A stretch of 64,000 nt of DNA from Aralia elata (taxonomy: Eukaryota; Streptophyta; Magnoliopsida; Apiales; Araliaceae). Positions within the stretch are counted from its first letter, which is position 1; every line of letters starts with the position of its first letter. Of this stretch, positions 35,580 through 48,494 are shown in pieces. A program made the position numbers and the translations under genes. The stretch spans positions 76,583,358 through 76,647,357 of the forward strand of contig CM068377.1 of NCBI GenBank assembly GCA_034770075.1, written 5' to 3'. Under the pieces are notes generated by a model. The model saw only the letters and a list, made by a program, of their open reading frames with translations. It was not told the DNA's origin and searched no databases.

Positions 35580-36783
35580 CAAGCCCAAAACCCAAAGATA
35601 GATTAGAAAGAATATTTATACTCTTTTCTGCTTTTGTGGCTACCTTAGTTTGTGTGAAAATTGTACTTTTGTCTCTTTTTTTTGATTATTAGGAAAGAAG
35701 ATAGTATTTTATATTGAGTTTTGCTACATATGACAATAAATTTATATTGGTAGTAAATACGATGTGTGTAGATGTATGCTATAGGAGGAAATTAAAAAGA
35801 GTTACAAATTAATTTATTATATTTTGTTATTTATAATTTCATGATAGTCGTAATCTAACTTCTTCATGTAATTTGTATACATAAATCATTTCTGTTTTAT
35901 ATTATCACCACTAAACAGAACTCTCTTTTCATTGAACAAAATCATTTGACAAATGACGCTCATTCTAGTAGAGCATAGGTAAAATAATTATAGGGTTAAT
36001 TTTGGAATTGCCTTCATAAGAATTTTCGAAATGACTTGTGATATTATAAAATTAATATAACCATTCAGGAGATGTGGATTAACCGTAACACCTCCAGATT
36101 TACGTTCAACAAGTCTGTTCAAAGGATTTCTCGGCCTAATTACTAATTAAAAATGGGCTTTCAATTTTTGATTTGTGTTCGGACTGTGATTGTGTGTGTC
36201 GACAGTGGAGTATGGTTTGGTGTGGAGGCTGTTATCTGAGATTTGAATTATAATTTTATTGGATCTGTATGTTTTTCGACAATTACGCATGAGGCTGCTC
36301 TAATTTTTGCTTTGGCATTATTTTTAGCATTACAATGGATTAAATATACTCATATTATGCATGTAAATACTTTTATTAATGCTACTTATCTAATCATGCA
36401 GTTATTCTGTGATGTTGATAATGATATAGTCCGAAAATTGCTCCCATATTGTGTGATATTTGTAATGTAGGTCAGGATCTACACCAACTTTCAGTAAGAT
36501 ATAAGGATAAAAATACTTGAAAAGGCTTAATGGCTCGGATTACTATTTCTCACCAATCGTTTGCATGTAGGCCTCCTTGAGTTGTTTTTTTAAGATTTTA
36601 TCTCTATTTGCTTGTTTAGTAGGGTTTAGTGGTCTGGTTTAGTTCTATTAGGATGTATTATTTTCTTAATTTTTATCTATTGTGTTTATTGTGTGTGTGT
36701 GTGTAATGCTTGAGTCTAACTGATGGTTATACCTGTTATATATGCTAATGAAGTTCTCAGTGTATTATATATATATATATATA
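34898..36783 (+). repeat. Segmental duplication, copy B, left part
   Basis: Collinear with copy A (19740 to about 21660). The match begins directly at the solo LTR boundary (GTCTGTTTCACCAAAACAGT) and runs to the TA-rich tract where the Athila-type element inserted. It retains a 220-bp block at 36150-36370 that is missing from copy A. It has an expanded (CT)n tract at about 35548-35576. Confidence 0.85.
35388..35704. mobile_element. Stowaway MITE in copy B
   Basis: Counterpart of 20221-20509. The left inverted repeat (CTCTCTCTGTCCCAAAAGG) and flanking TA are preserved. The right end is degraded (AGGAAAGAAGATAG before TA). A CT expansion increases its size to about 317 bp. Confidence 0.7.
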
Positions 36784-38671
36784 TGATAAGTATAAAATAT
36801 GTTATGTTTTTATCAATTAATGTCTAGCCTTTTATACTTATTTGGCACCTAAATGTACTCACTATTCTAATATTTTGATTTAGGTTGCAAATGGAGCTAT
36901 TAAATAAAAAATGAGTTATTTCTGCACTTTTGGATTGTTTTGAAATTAGTCCGTCCACTTGATGCTCCATTTTGTCCTTCGTCCAACTAATATCTCTCAA
37001 AGCTCAAAGAAGGAAAGTTGTAAATCTTTTTCTTAGCTTTCCGGATCATCTTGAAACGCCTAAATCAGAGCTCGAGTGAGAAAGTTATGACCATTTAACC
37101 AACGGACGTCGAAGCTGAAAATTTCAGATTGTTTGGCTTTTGGACAGATTGACCTCCGGGGCTTCGTTTGCGATTTGAGTTATGTTAGAGTTTTCAAATG
37201 AGAATGTGGTCTTCTTGAAGTTTTTAGTGGACTTCTCAAGCTTTTCAGAATGGTATGGTGAGCAAAAATCCGAGTTCATTTGTGCCTCCAAACATTGCTT
37301 TTTAGACAGCTGATCCGAATCCCGCATGGACTGGATTCCTGTTTGGACCAGTTAGAGTATTTGGACCATAAGTTGAGCTTCCCAACTCCAAATCAGGTTA
37401 TTCGAAAGCCCAAATTCATTAGAAACTCTAGGGCTACAACGTTTGTTCTTTGCCCAAGTCCAAAATCGGTGGTTTACTAATTCAAAATTGGCCTATAAAG
37501 TGCTGATCAGTTTAGTTGTTAGATTTGGACTATTTGTGCATCACATGGACACGTTTTTTGGGTGGCTTCTTCTTTGGTTGGCTGATGCACATGAGTAGAT
37601 TGGGTGTTTAATCTTGACTTATGATGATAGGTTAGCACACCATGAGTTCGTATAAATACCAAGTGAAGCTTGGCTTGTATTGTTGCTAATTCACACATTA
37701 ATTCACACACCATTCTCCATATTCTCCAAATTCTAGTGTAATTTAGTAGGGAAAGAGGATCACCTCCATAGTGAGGTTGTTGTCCTCACCCTTTTATAAT
37801 TTAGTAGGGAAAGAGGATCACCTCCATAGCGAGGTTGTTGTCCTCACCCCTTTTATAATTCAAGAAAGTATTCATTGCACTTATTATGTTAGGCTAGTTC
37901 CTTATTCAGTTCGAAGGGGATGTTGAACCTTGTTTACAGGTAATGGTTTGATTAAGTATAAACTATTTATTCCTTCTTACATGAAGTTCATTCTTGATAA
38001 TCTATTTAAATGTTGAATGATTTTTATTCCGATTGGTTTAATGTGATCAGTTAAGTCAATTTGATTAATCTCATTTGCTAGATTAAGGGACAGTATTACG
38101 TGTAATTGATATTATTCCGAATCATAAGTAACAATTAGTGATACATGATTGTCGTCAAGCTTTTGAATATTGCTATGATTATTGGAAGACAAGTTAAATA
38201 ATCCGAACTTGTGTGATTGTTGCTTGGATTAGTCTAATTCTCTAGTTCTTAATGCTGCTATTATATTAAATCTAGAGAGCTTGTTCTAGGTTGTGTAATA
38301 GTTAGAATCTTGTGAAGAGTTTGTTTTATTAAGTGATAATCTAAGGGGAGTTTCAGGTAGTAGAGTTTGTTACTACCTAGGGCTATTAATTTCATTGAAG
38401 GATAAATATTGCTATACTTAATTATTCTATTGTTGTAAAAAGGTGATACTGAACCCGAAGAACTAAAATCTTTAATTAATTGGTTATTCTTATCACTTTA
38501 AATTCTGTTCTTGATAATTAGTGAAATCAAATTATAAATCCCCCCCCTTTTTGGTAAACAAAGCATAAATTTAGACTAATCATTCTCTGTGGGATCGACT
38601 CTTACTTATACCGCTACATTATTATTTTTCTCAGTAAGGTTTTATTTTTGGTTTCTTACGACAGCGCACCA
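36784..38671 (+). repeat. 5' LTR of the Athila-type element
   Basis: Length 1888 bp, ends TG..CA. A TATAAATACC box at 37651-37660 marks the likely transcription start region about 30 bp downstream. A 58-bp tandem duplication (TTTAGTAGGGAAAGAGGATC and following) begins at about 37741 and repeats at 37799. It is shared with the 3' LTR, so it predates insertion. Confidence 0.9.
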
Positions 38672-38676
38672 AATTT

Positions 38677-38693
38677 TGGCGCCGTTGCCGAGG
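38677..38693 (+). other. Primer-binding site, tRNA-Asp-like
   Basis: TGGCGCCGTTGCCGAGG begins 5 nt after the 5' LTR. It resembles the complement of the 3' end of plant tRNA-Asp, the usual primer for Athila-type elements. The assignment is from memory of that tRNA, not a search. Confidence 0.7.
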
Positions 38694-38782
38694 TGTGATT
38701 TTAGTTTATTTTTCTTTGTTATCATTATTTTTATCTTTATTTTTTTTTGTACTCAGGTAATTTGAATTTCATTTGATTGTTT

Positions 38783-41044
38783 ATGTCCAAAACTCGATCT
38801 ACTAATCAAGGTGATTTAAAGTGTGATCCAGAAATAGAGAGAACCATTCATAGATTAAGGAAGGTAGCTTAGAAAAATTGTGAAGAGAAGGACACCATGG
38901 CAGAAACCCGAACTTTGAAAGAGCTTGCAGCCCCTACTTTGAATCAACAACCCTTATGCATAACCTTCCCTAATCTAGATGCTAATACTCATTTTGAATT
39001 AAAATCTGGACTGATATATCTTTTACCTACTTTTCATGGTTTGGCAGGTGAAGACCCTCACAAACATTTGAAAGAATTTCATGTGGTATGCACAAGTATG
39101 AAGCCTACCGGAGTAACGGAAGAACAAATCAAGTTGAGAGCCTTTCCATTTTCTTTAAAAGATTTGGCTAAGGATTAGCTTTACTATCTACCCTTCGGAA
39201 GTATCACAAAATGGGAAGAGATGAAAAGATTATTCTTAGAAAAATATTTTCCCGCTTCAAGAGCAGCTAACATTCGAAAAGAAATTTGTGGTGTGAGGCA
39301 GAATAATGGAGAAACCCTATACGATTATTGGGAACGTTTTAAAAAACTATGTGCAAGCTGCCCCCATCATCAAATTAGTGATCAACTCCTCATCCAATAC
39401 TACTATGAAGGTCTTTTATCTACAAATAGGAGCATGATTGATGTTGCTAGTGGAGGAGCTCTGGTGGACAAGACTCCCGAGGCTGCAAGAAATCTCATTG
39501 CAAATATGGCAGCTAATTCTCAACAATTTAGCAGTCAACTTGATTTTTCACCTAGGAATGTGAATGAGGTAAACGTTTCTGCTATTGAACAACAAATTGC
39601 AAGTCTAACTTCTCTTGTTCGTCAAATGGCTATATGAAACATACCAGCAATAAAAGCTTGTAGTATTTGTTTGTTAACAAATCACAATACAGATGCATGC
39701 CCAACACTGCAAGAGGATGATAATATGCAACATGCAAATGCAGTGAGGAATTATCAAGGACAATTCCAGCGAAAATATGATTCCTACTCTAACACTTACA
39801 ATTCCGGATGGAGGGATCATCCCAATTTGAGCTATGGAGGTACTAGGCCACCGGTGCAAGGTGTTTTCCCAAATGGGCAACCAAGTTTTTTTCAACTAGC
39901 TCAACCACAGTACCAACCTAGACAAACTACTCCTGTTAATTCTAGAACATCTCTTGAGAACATGTTCAAGGCATTCATGAATCAAACACAACAATTCCAG
40001 TAAGAGACAAGGACTTCCATCCACAATCTAGAAAATCAGATGAGTCAACTTGCTATGACAGTTGGTCGATTGGACTCTCAAAGTTCAGGGAAGCTACCTT
40101 CTTAAACTATTGTCAATCCGAGAGAGAATGCATGTGCCATAACTTTGAGGAGTGAAAAACAATTGGAAGCACCAAAAGCTACTGGTGAATTTGAGGAAGA
40201 TAAGGCTAAAGAGGATGCAGAAATATCAAAGGTAAAACCTAACAGTCCTGTTCAGCTAAAGACTAATCCTTTACCTTTTCCTCCTAGGAATCCCAAAACT
40301 TCAAAGAAGGATGAGCAAGAAAAAGAAATTCTAGAAACTTTCAGGAAGGTAGAGGTGAATATTCCTTTGCTAGATGCAATTAAGCAAGTGCCCAGGTATG
40401 CAAAATTTTTGAAAGAATTATGCACTAATAAAAAAAATTAAAAAAATGATGAAAGAGTCATTGTTGGTGAGAATGTATCAGCAGTCCTTCAAAGAAAAAT
40501 GCCCCCTAAATGTAAAGATTCAGGCATGTTTATAATTCCATGTAGAATAGGTAATACCAGATTTGAGAAAACTATGCTAGATTTAGGAGCTTCAATTAAT
40601 GTCATGCCATTATCTATTTTTGCCTCTTTAAATCTAGATCCTTTGAAACAAACTGGTGTTATTATTCAATTGGCTGATCGTACTAACACTTACCCACAAG
40701 GGGTAATTGAAGATGTCTTGGTGCAGGTGCATGAACTAATTTTTTTTCCTGCAGATTTTTACATAGTGGATATGGATGATGATAAATCTCCAAATCCTAC
40801 ACATATACTTTTAGGGAGGCCATTTTTGAAAACAGCAAGGACTATGATTGATGTGCACAATGGAACCTTAACCATGGAGTTTGATGGTGAAAAGATACAA
40901 TTCAACATATATGAGGTCATGAGGTACCCTAGTGATATTCACCCTATTTTTGCTATTGATGTACTTGACTCTTTAGTGAAGAATCTTTTGAACAAACACA
41001 AAGGGAAAGTTTGGAGGTCGCCATCACCAACAGTCTGGAATTAG
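38783..41044 (+). pseudogene. gag and protease region of the Athila-type element, broken
   Basis: The frame opens at ATG 38783 and is mostly continuous to about 41000, with in-frame stops near 38871, at 39178, near 39637, at 40003 and near 40440. A retrotransposon gag domain (PF03732-like) spans 38897-39640, with words such as FHGLAGEDPHKHLKEFH and FKKLCASCPHH. A CCHC zinc knuckle (CSICLLTNHNTDAC: C-x2-C-x4-H-x4-C) follows at about 39659-39700. A retropepsin follows at 40499-40930: MLDLGASINVMP with the catalytic DLGAS triplet region, and the ILLGRPFL flap/terminal motif. The frame then shifts near 41000. In the family, gag forms the particle and the protease cleaves the polyprotein. Confidence 0.85.
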
Positions 41045-44000
41045 ATAAAGAAGAAGAGATTGAACAGAATCAAGACTTGAAGGAGACTGTAGACACATTA
41101 CATTCTTTACCTAAAACCTCAGCTAAATATGCAGTTTATTCTATTCAATTGCCTAATTCTCATCAAAAGTTATTACCATCTGTTGTGCAGGCCCCAACCT
41201 TAGAACTGATACCATTACCTGCACACTTGAAGTATGCATTCTTAGGGAAGAATGAGATGCTACCAGTGATTATTGCTAACAATCTAACCAAAGTACAAAC
41301 TGCTCAGAGTCCTAAGGGACCACATAACAGTCTTTGGTTGGACTATAGCAGATATCAAAGGTATAAGTCCTGCTACGTGCGTGCATAGAATCCTTTTGGA
41401 AGATGGAGCCAAGCCTACTAGAGAAGCACAAAGAAGACTTAATCCACCCATGATGGAGATAGTGAAGAAGGAGGTGTTGAAATTACTTAATGCAGGCATA
41501 ATCTACCCTATCTCAGACAGTCAATGGGTAAGTCCAGTACAGGTAGTACCAAAGAAATCTAAAATCACAGTCATCAAAAACGATGATAATGAGTTGGTGC
41601 CCACACGTATACAGATAGAATGGAGAGTTTGTATTGATTACAGGAAGTTAAATATTGTAACTAGAAAGGATCACTTTCCTCTTCCTTTTATTGATCAAAT
41701 GTTGAAAAGATTAGCTGGACATGCTTATTACTGTTTTCTAGATGGTTTTTCAGGTTATAACCAAATTGTGATTGCACCCGAAGACCAAGAACAAACCACA
41801 TTCACATGTCCTTTTGGTACATTTACGTATCGTAGAATGTCCTTTGGACTGTGTAATGCACCAGGTACCTTCTAACGATGTATGGTAAACATCTTTTATG
41901 ATTTTTTTGAAAATTGCATTGAAGTATTTATGGATGACTTCATAATACATGGTGATTCTTTAGATGTATGCCTCGATAATCTGACTCGTGTGCTAGACAG
42001 ATGCTTAGAAACTAATCTTGTTCTTAAATGGGAAAAGTGTCACTTTATTGTAGAGCAATGTATAGTACTTGGCCATGTAGTTTCAACTAAAGGATTAGAA
42101 GTGGATAAAGCTAAGATAGAAATTGTTACTGCTCTGCCTTACCCCGTAAGTGTGCAGGAGATTCGTTCTTTCCTTGGTCATGCAGGTTTCTATCGTAGAT
42201 TTATCAAGGACTTCTCGAAAATAGCTTTGCCATTGTGTAAGTTGCTGCAAAAGGATGTGGAATTCTAATTTGATGATGAGTGCAAGGAGGCGTTTGACAA
42301 ATTGAAGAAGCTATTGACCTCAGCACCAGTAATACAACCACCAAATTAGAAGTTACCGTTTGAGATCATGTGTGATGCAAGCAACTATGCAGTAGGAGTT
42401 GTCTTAGGCCAAAGGGTCGACAAAGTTGTCCATGCCATTTATTATGCTTCTAGGACTCTAAATGTTGTTTAGATTAATTACACTACGACTGAAAAAGAAC
42501 TCTTATCTGTTGTATTTGCTTTAGATAAGTTTAGATCGTATCTGCTTGGTACTAAAGTTGTAGTTTATTCTGACCATGCTGCTCTTAGGTATTTGCTAAC
42601 CAAGAAGGAATCCAAACCAAGAATCATTAGATGGATTCTATTGCTACAAGAATTTGACTTGGAGATCAAGGATAAGAAGGGAGCGGACAACTTGGTGGCG
42701 GATCACTTGAGCAGACTGATTAAGGATGAAGAGGCGCTACCATTGCATGATTCTTTTCCAGATGAGCATTTATTTTCCATTGATGATGCTATACCTTGGT
42801 ATACCAATATCGTGAATTACTTAGTGGGTGCCTATGTTCCTAGTGAGTTCTCTAAATTCCAAAAAGAAAAGCTTAAAAGTGACCAAATATTATATATGGG
42901 ATGATCCATACTTATAAAAATTTTGTGCTGACCAGATAGTTAGAAGGTATGTGCCTAAAAATGAGTTTTTATCTATTCTAATTTTTTGTCACTCTTATAC
43001 TTGTGGAGGCCATTTTGGACCTAAAAGAACAACTCATAAGATTTTGGAATGTGGTTTCTTTTAGCCGACTATTTTTAAGGACTCTTATCAGTTCTGTAAG
43101 TCATGTGAAAATTGTCAAAAGACAAAAAATATTTCAAGTAGGAATCAAATGCCACAAACACCTATTTTAATTTTTGAAAATTTTGATGTTTGGGGTATTA
43201 ATTTTATGGGACCATTTCTTGCTTCTTATGGTAATGTTTACATTCTTTTGGTTGTTGATTATGTTTCTAAATGGGTGGAAGCTAAAGCAACCAGGACTGA
43301 TGACTCTAAAGTTGTTGCAGATTTTGTCAAGTCTAACGTATCTGTCAGGTTTGGAACGCCGAGGGTCATAATCAGATATAAGGGAACCCACTTCTGCAAT
43401 AGGATGTTAGCGACACTATTCAAGAAATATAATGTGATACATAAAGTTTCTACATCCTACCATCCGCAGAGCAATGGGAAAGCTGAGGTATCCAACCGGG
43501 AGGTCAAGTCTATTCTGGAAAAAGTAGTCAATCCGAGTAGAAAAGATTGGAGTCTGAGGTTAGAAGATGCACTTTGGGCCTATAGAACAACTTACAAAAC
43601 TCCAATAGGTATGTCACCTTATAGGTTAGTGTTTGGAAAACCATGTCATCTACCAGTGGAGTTAGAACACAAAGTTTTTTGGGCAGCTAGACAATGTAAT
43701 ATGAGCTTAGATTCAGCTGGAGTCCATAGGAAGTTGCAGTTGCAAGAGCTAGAGGAATTGAGGAATGATGCATACAAGAGCTCTAAAATTTACAAAGAGA
43801 AAATAAAAGCCTTTCATAACAAGAAGATTACTAGGAAGAACTTTGTTGTTGGACAGAAAGTTCTCCTTTATCATTCAAGGCTAAAATTATTTTCAGGTAA
43901 GTTGCGCTCTCGTTGGGTCGGGCCTTTTATTATTACTGATATTTTTAATCATGGTGCAGTGGAAATTCAAAGTCCAAGCACAGGGAAGATTTTTAAAGTG

Positions 44001-44090
44001 AATGGTTGCAGGCTCAAACCCTTCTATGAAGGATATCAAATGGAGAATATTGAGCTGCTGGATTTGGTGGATCCAGTTTATGAAGATTGA
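41045..44090 (+). pseudogene. Reverse transcriptase, RNase H and integrase region, broken
   Basis: RT spans about 41430-42260, with WRVCIDYRKLN, FLDGFSGYNQI and the catalytic FMDD box near 41930. RNase H lies at about 42280-42720 (CDASNYAVGVVLGQ, YTTTEKELL, YSDHAALRYLL). Integrase runs from about 42985 to 44090: a zinc-finger region (CHSYTCGGHFG then CKSCENCQK) and a core ending in YHPQSNGKAEVSNRE. Breaks include stops near 41875, 42268, 42347 and 42472, a stop within the zinc-finger region near 43064, a frameshift near 41315 and another before 43149. The core has Asn where the first catalytic Asp is expected and lacks the second Asp. The last frame (43149-44090) is long but lacks a complete catalytic triad. 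Confidence 0.85.
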
Positions 44091-44239
44091 AAGGTTTAAT
44101 GTCAAGCCAATGACAATAAACAAAGGCGTTGCTTGGGAGGTAACCCAAGGGGAGTTCATTTCCTTTTATTTTTCGCATTTATATTTCGGTTATGTTATTT
44201 TTCTTTTCTTTGAATTTTACTTTATATTAGGGACAATGT

Positions 44240-45334
44240 AAGTTTTAAGTGTGGGGGAAGGATTTAGGGTGTTTTTAAAAAAATAAAAAAAAACAAAGTT
44301 TGTTTTTGTTAGTTTGAATTTTGAATTTTGTGGGTATATTCTCTGCAAACCCTCACGAGACAAAACTCGTCCACTTGGAATAACCTTGGGGTTTAAAGGC
44401 TTATTGTACATACTAAGTGCAATCGTGTTTCCTACGAAAATGGGGTAATTTTTAAAATAAGTCACTTGAGCAATGAGTTAATTTGGATTCTGATTTTTGA
44501 CCAATGATAAAATCTTGATTCTCGTTGATAACATTTTAGAAAATTTATAGACGTTGTGTAGTTTGAATTTGGTTTCTTTGTTGATTTTTATTTTATTTGA
44601 GACCCTTCAATTTTGAGCACTTGTCCATTTGGTCGACCTAGTTTTAACTTGGAAAAGAATTTTATTTATTTATTTATTTCGATTAAATGTCGAGGGGAGA
44701 AATTCTTGAACTCTATCATTTGTTTGATCAAAACTTGAAGTAAATATGAGGTTTTATTTAAGAAAGAGGAAATGATCTAGGCAAAAGTTAGATGTTTGAT
44801 TTAACAATAAAAAAAAGAAGAAAAAGAAAAATTATGATTCATGTGGTGAATTGAGATGGAGCGTAAAACGCACTCATTCATAAACATGTGGCATGCGAGA
44901 TGGAGCGTAAAACACGCTCGTTGGTAAGACGGAGCATAAAATACACTTACCGAAGGAAGAAAAAGCCTCTTGATCCTCTGCTATTATTTGCTTATGTTAA
45001 CTGAGAGTAGTGTGAAAATAGGTGTTTAGAGTTTTTCTTTCTCCTTCAAGGCTTTGATTTCATAAATGTTTCTGAGTTTTAATTAGTTTGATACATGTAG
45101 ATTCACACACACACGAAGGGTTAAGAGTAAAGTAAGATTGATAAGTAAGCTTGAATTTTAGATGAAGCAGTGTTTTGAAGTTTTTCAAGAGTTACTGTTT
45201 TGAATCTTTGAGGTCAATGTTGAAGTTCATTTTAATTTATAGCTCAAGGTTGTCAAGTTTGATTAGTTGAATTTTTTGTTATAGTTTATTTTAGTTTTGC
45301 CCGAGGATGTGCAAAAGATAAGTGTGGGGGAATT
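44240..45334 (+). other. Post-integrase spacer with two polypurine-like tracts
   Basis: No env-like frame remains. AAGTGTGGGGGAAGG occurs at about 44247 and again as AAGTGTGGGGGAATT immediately before the 3' LTR at 45335; the second is the functional-position polypurine tract. Between them is a loose triple repeat (GA(T/C)GGAGC(G/A)TAAAA units, about 44857-44955) and A-rich DNA. Confidence 0.7.
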
Positions 45335-47218
45335 TGATAAATATAAAATATGTTATTTTTTATCTCTTAATGTCTAGTCTTTTATATGTATTTGGCACCT
45401 AAATGTACTCACTATTCTAATATTTTGATTTAGGTTGCAAATGGAGCTATTAAATGAAAAATGAGTTATTTTCGCACTTTTAGATTGTTTTGAAATTAGT
45501 CCGTCCACTTGAGGCTCCATTTTGTCCTTCGTCGAACCAATATCTCTCAAAACTCAAAGAAGGAAAGTTGTAAATCTATTTCTTAGCTTTTCGGATCATC
45601 TTGAAACGCCTAAATCAGAGCTCGGGTAAGAAAGTTATGACCATTTAACCAACAGAAGTCGAAGCTGAAAATTTCAGATTGTTTGGCTTTTGGACAGATT
45701 GACCTCTAGGGCTTCGTTTGCAATTTAAGTTATGTTAGAGTTTTCAAATGAGAATGTGGTCTTCTTGAAGTTTTTAGTGAACTTCTCAAGCTTTCCGGAA
45801 TGGTATGATGAACAAAAATTCGAGTTCATTTGGGCTTCCGAACATTGCTTTTTAGACAGCTGATTCGAATCCCGCATGGACTGGATTCCTGTTCGGACCA
45901 GTTAGAGTATTTGGACCATAAGTTGAGCTTCCCAACTCCAAATCAGGTTATTCGAAAGCCCAAATTCGTTAGAAACTCCAGGGCTACAACTTTTGTTCTT
46001 TGCCCAAGTCCAAAATCGGTGGTTTGCTAATTCAAAATTGGCCTATAAGGTGCTGATCAGTTTAGTTGTTAGATTTGGACTATTTGTGCATCACATGGAC
46101 ACGTTTTTTAGGTGGCTTCTTCTTTGGTTGGCTGATGCACATGAGTAGATTGGGTGTTTAATCTTGACTTATGATGATAGGTTAGCACACCATGAGTTCC
46201 TATAAATACCAAGTGAAGCTTGGCTTGTATTGTTGCTAATTCACACATTAATTCACACACCATTCTCCATATTCTCCAAATTCTAGTGTAATTTAGTAGG
46301 AAAAGAGGATCACCTCCATAGTGAGGTTGTTGTTCTCACCCTTTTATAATTTATTAGGGAAAGAGGATCACCTCCATAGCGAGGTTGTTGTCCTCACCCC
46401 TTTTATAATTCAAGAAAGTATTCATTGCACTTATTATGTTAGGCTAGTTCTTTATTCAGTTTGAAGGGGATGTTGAACCTTGTTTACAGGTAATGGTTTG
46501 ATTAAGTATAAACTATTTATTCCTTCTTACATGAAGTTCATTCTTGATAATCTATTTAAATGTTGAATGATTTTTATTCCGATTGGTTTAATGTGATCAG
46601 TTAAGTCAATTTGATTAATTTCATCTGCTAGATTAATGGACAGTATTACGTGTAATTGATATTATTCCGAATCATAAGTAACAATTAGTGATACATGATT
46701 GTGGTCAAACTTTTGAGTATTGCTATGATTATCGGAAGACAAGTTAAATAATCCGAGCTTGTGTGATTGTTGTTTGAATTAGTCTAATTCTCTAGTTCTT
46801 AATGCTGCTATTGTATTAAATCTAGAGAGCTTGTTCTAGGTTGTGTAATGGTTAGAATCTTGTGAAGAGTTTGTTTCATTAAGTGATAATCTAAGGGGAG
46901 TTTCGGGTAGTAGAGTTTGTTACTACCTAGGGCTATTAATTTCATTGAAGGATAAATATTGCTATACTTAATTATTCTATTGTTGTAAAAAGGTGATACT
47001 GAACCCGAAGAACTGAAATCTTTAATTAATTGGTTATTCTTATCACTTTAAATTCTGTTCTTGATAATTAGTGAAATCAAATTATAAATCCCTCCCCCTT
47101 TTTGGTAAACAAAGCATAAATTTAGACTAATTATTCTTTGTGGGATCGACTCTTACTTGCACTGCTACATTATTATTTTTTCAGTAAGATTTTATATTTG
47201 GTTGTTTGCGACAGCACA

Positions 47219-47221
<3 letters not shown>
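45335..47221 (+). repeat. 3' LTR of the Athila-type element
   Basis: Length 1887 bp, collinear with the 5' LTR including the TATAAATACC box (46201-46210) and the 58-bp tandem duplication. Differences are mostly scattered substitutions. The terminal CACCA is followed by the ATATA target duplication. Confidence 0.9.
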
Positions 47222-47269
<48 letters not shown>

Positions 47270-47804
47270 ATATAACCAATCGGTTGTTTTAAACGGTTGA
47301 GATTAGGTGAAGTAGACCAATAAACTACCTTAAAAGAGGTTAAGAAATAAATAATTTTTTCTTATATTCTACCTCCGTTTGGAAGGAAAAAGTGTGACAG
47401 TTTTATTTTATTTTTTAGTCGTATCCTTTCGTTTTCTCTCTAGAAATATTAAAGTATGTATAGGATTAGGACCTGCAAATGATAGTCCCAGTGACTTTCT
47501 TGTAACCTTGTTCATACTTTTAATTTATTTATTAAATGAGCATAAAAAATATGTTCAAACTATTTTTTAAAACCGACTTGGGGGGAACATATATTATTTA
47601 AAAGGTTTAAAGATTAATGATTTATACAAATTTGTGTAAAATACTTATTTTAATAATATCATTTTCAAACGACGTAGGAGAAATTCTAGCTAGATTAAAT
47701 CCTTCATGATGGAAATATTCTGTTCGCACAATTAACATGGGGGTTAGCTGGCTTCCACCAGTGGCGAGCCAACGAGTCACAAGATCCAACAAATATATAT
47801 ACAT

Positions 47805-47842
<38 letters not shown>

Positions 47843-48206
47843 AAATCATATAAAATAAAATATTTAATTTAATTTACTAATATCATAAAAGGATTAGGGA
47901 TAACAGGGGCGGAACTACCTTAAGGGCAGCATAGACAACTGTCTCTACTTAAAATTTCCTCTCAAGTATTTTTTTAAGTATAAAATAGAAATAAAATTCA
48001 ATAAATTTAAAAGGGTAGACCTAAAGAAATGATGTACTTAAAAAGGGCAACAAGAAAATTTTAACTTTTATGTATAGCATGCCTCGATTTAAATAATTTT
48101 TTTCTCGTCATTTGACAAGAAACAATTGTTTCAATTTACAAAGTTTGACCCGTTAGAATTTTAAGATGTGGGTTTTTTGGGGGTTTGATGATATACTTGA
48201 AAATTA

Positions 48207-48492
48207 CTCCCTCCGTCTCTTAATATAAGTCGTTTTAGAGAAGTATTTTTGTCTCTTAATATATGACGTTTGAGAATTTCAAGTAAACATTAATTGCTTA
48301 GTTTTCAATATTACCCCAAGTATTAATAAATATAATTTTGGTTCTCTCACTATTTTTTGCCCAATAAATAACACTATCTTTTTTCAATACAAAGACAATA
48401 TGGACAATTGATATTATATTTAATGTTATACAATTATTTCCTTAATACTTGTACACAACTTTAAAATGACTTATATTAAAGGACAGAGGGAG
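48207..48492. mobile_element. Stowaway MITE nested in the hAT element, complete
   Basis: Left end CTCCCTCCGTCTCTTAATAT; the reverse complement of the right end is CTCCCTCTGTCCTTTAATAT. TA target duplications lie at 48205-48206 and 48493-48494. Size 286 bp. It is the best-preserved member of the family also truncated at 24449 and 52001. Confidence 0.9.
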
Positions 48493-48494
48493 TA

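Larger units (their letters stand above)
36784..47221 (+). mobile_element. Ty3/gypsy LTR retrotransposon, Athila-type, 10.4 kb, defective
   Basis: Flanked by ATATA at 36779-36783 and 47222-47226. Both LTRs begin TGATAA and end CACCA. A tRNA-Asp-like primer-binding site follows the 5' LTR, and an AGTGTGGGGG polypurine tract precedes the 3' LTR. Protein order is gag, protease, reverse transcriptase, RNase H, integrase, the gypsy order. The RT motif FMDD, tRNA-Asp primer and GTGTGGGGG tracts suggest the Athila/Tat side of plant gypsy elements. The region after integrase (44100-45330) shows no open env-like frame. LTRs differ by a few percent by eye, so insertion is not very recent. Confidence 0.9.

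Noticed and set aside
36243..36470. Hydrophobic 75-codon frame in copy B
   Set aside because: No recognisable family, interrupted in copy A by loss of 220 bp, and AT-rich composition explains the hydrophobic residues.
37280..37480. Open frames repeated in both LTRs (also 45830-46030)
   Set aside because: They are LTR DNA duplicated by the element's structure, without known LTR-encoded function.
43149..44090. Intact integrase gene
   Set aside because: The frame is long but two of the three catalytic acids are missing and upstream pol is broken by stops and shifts.
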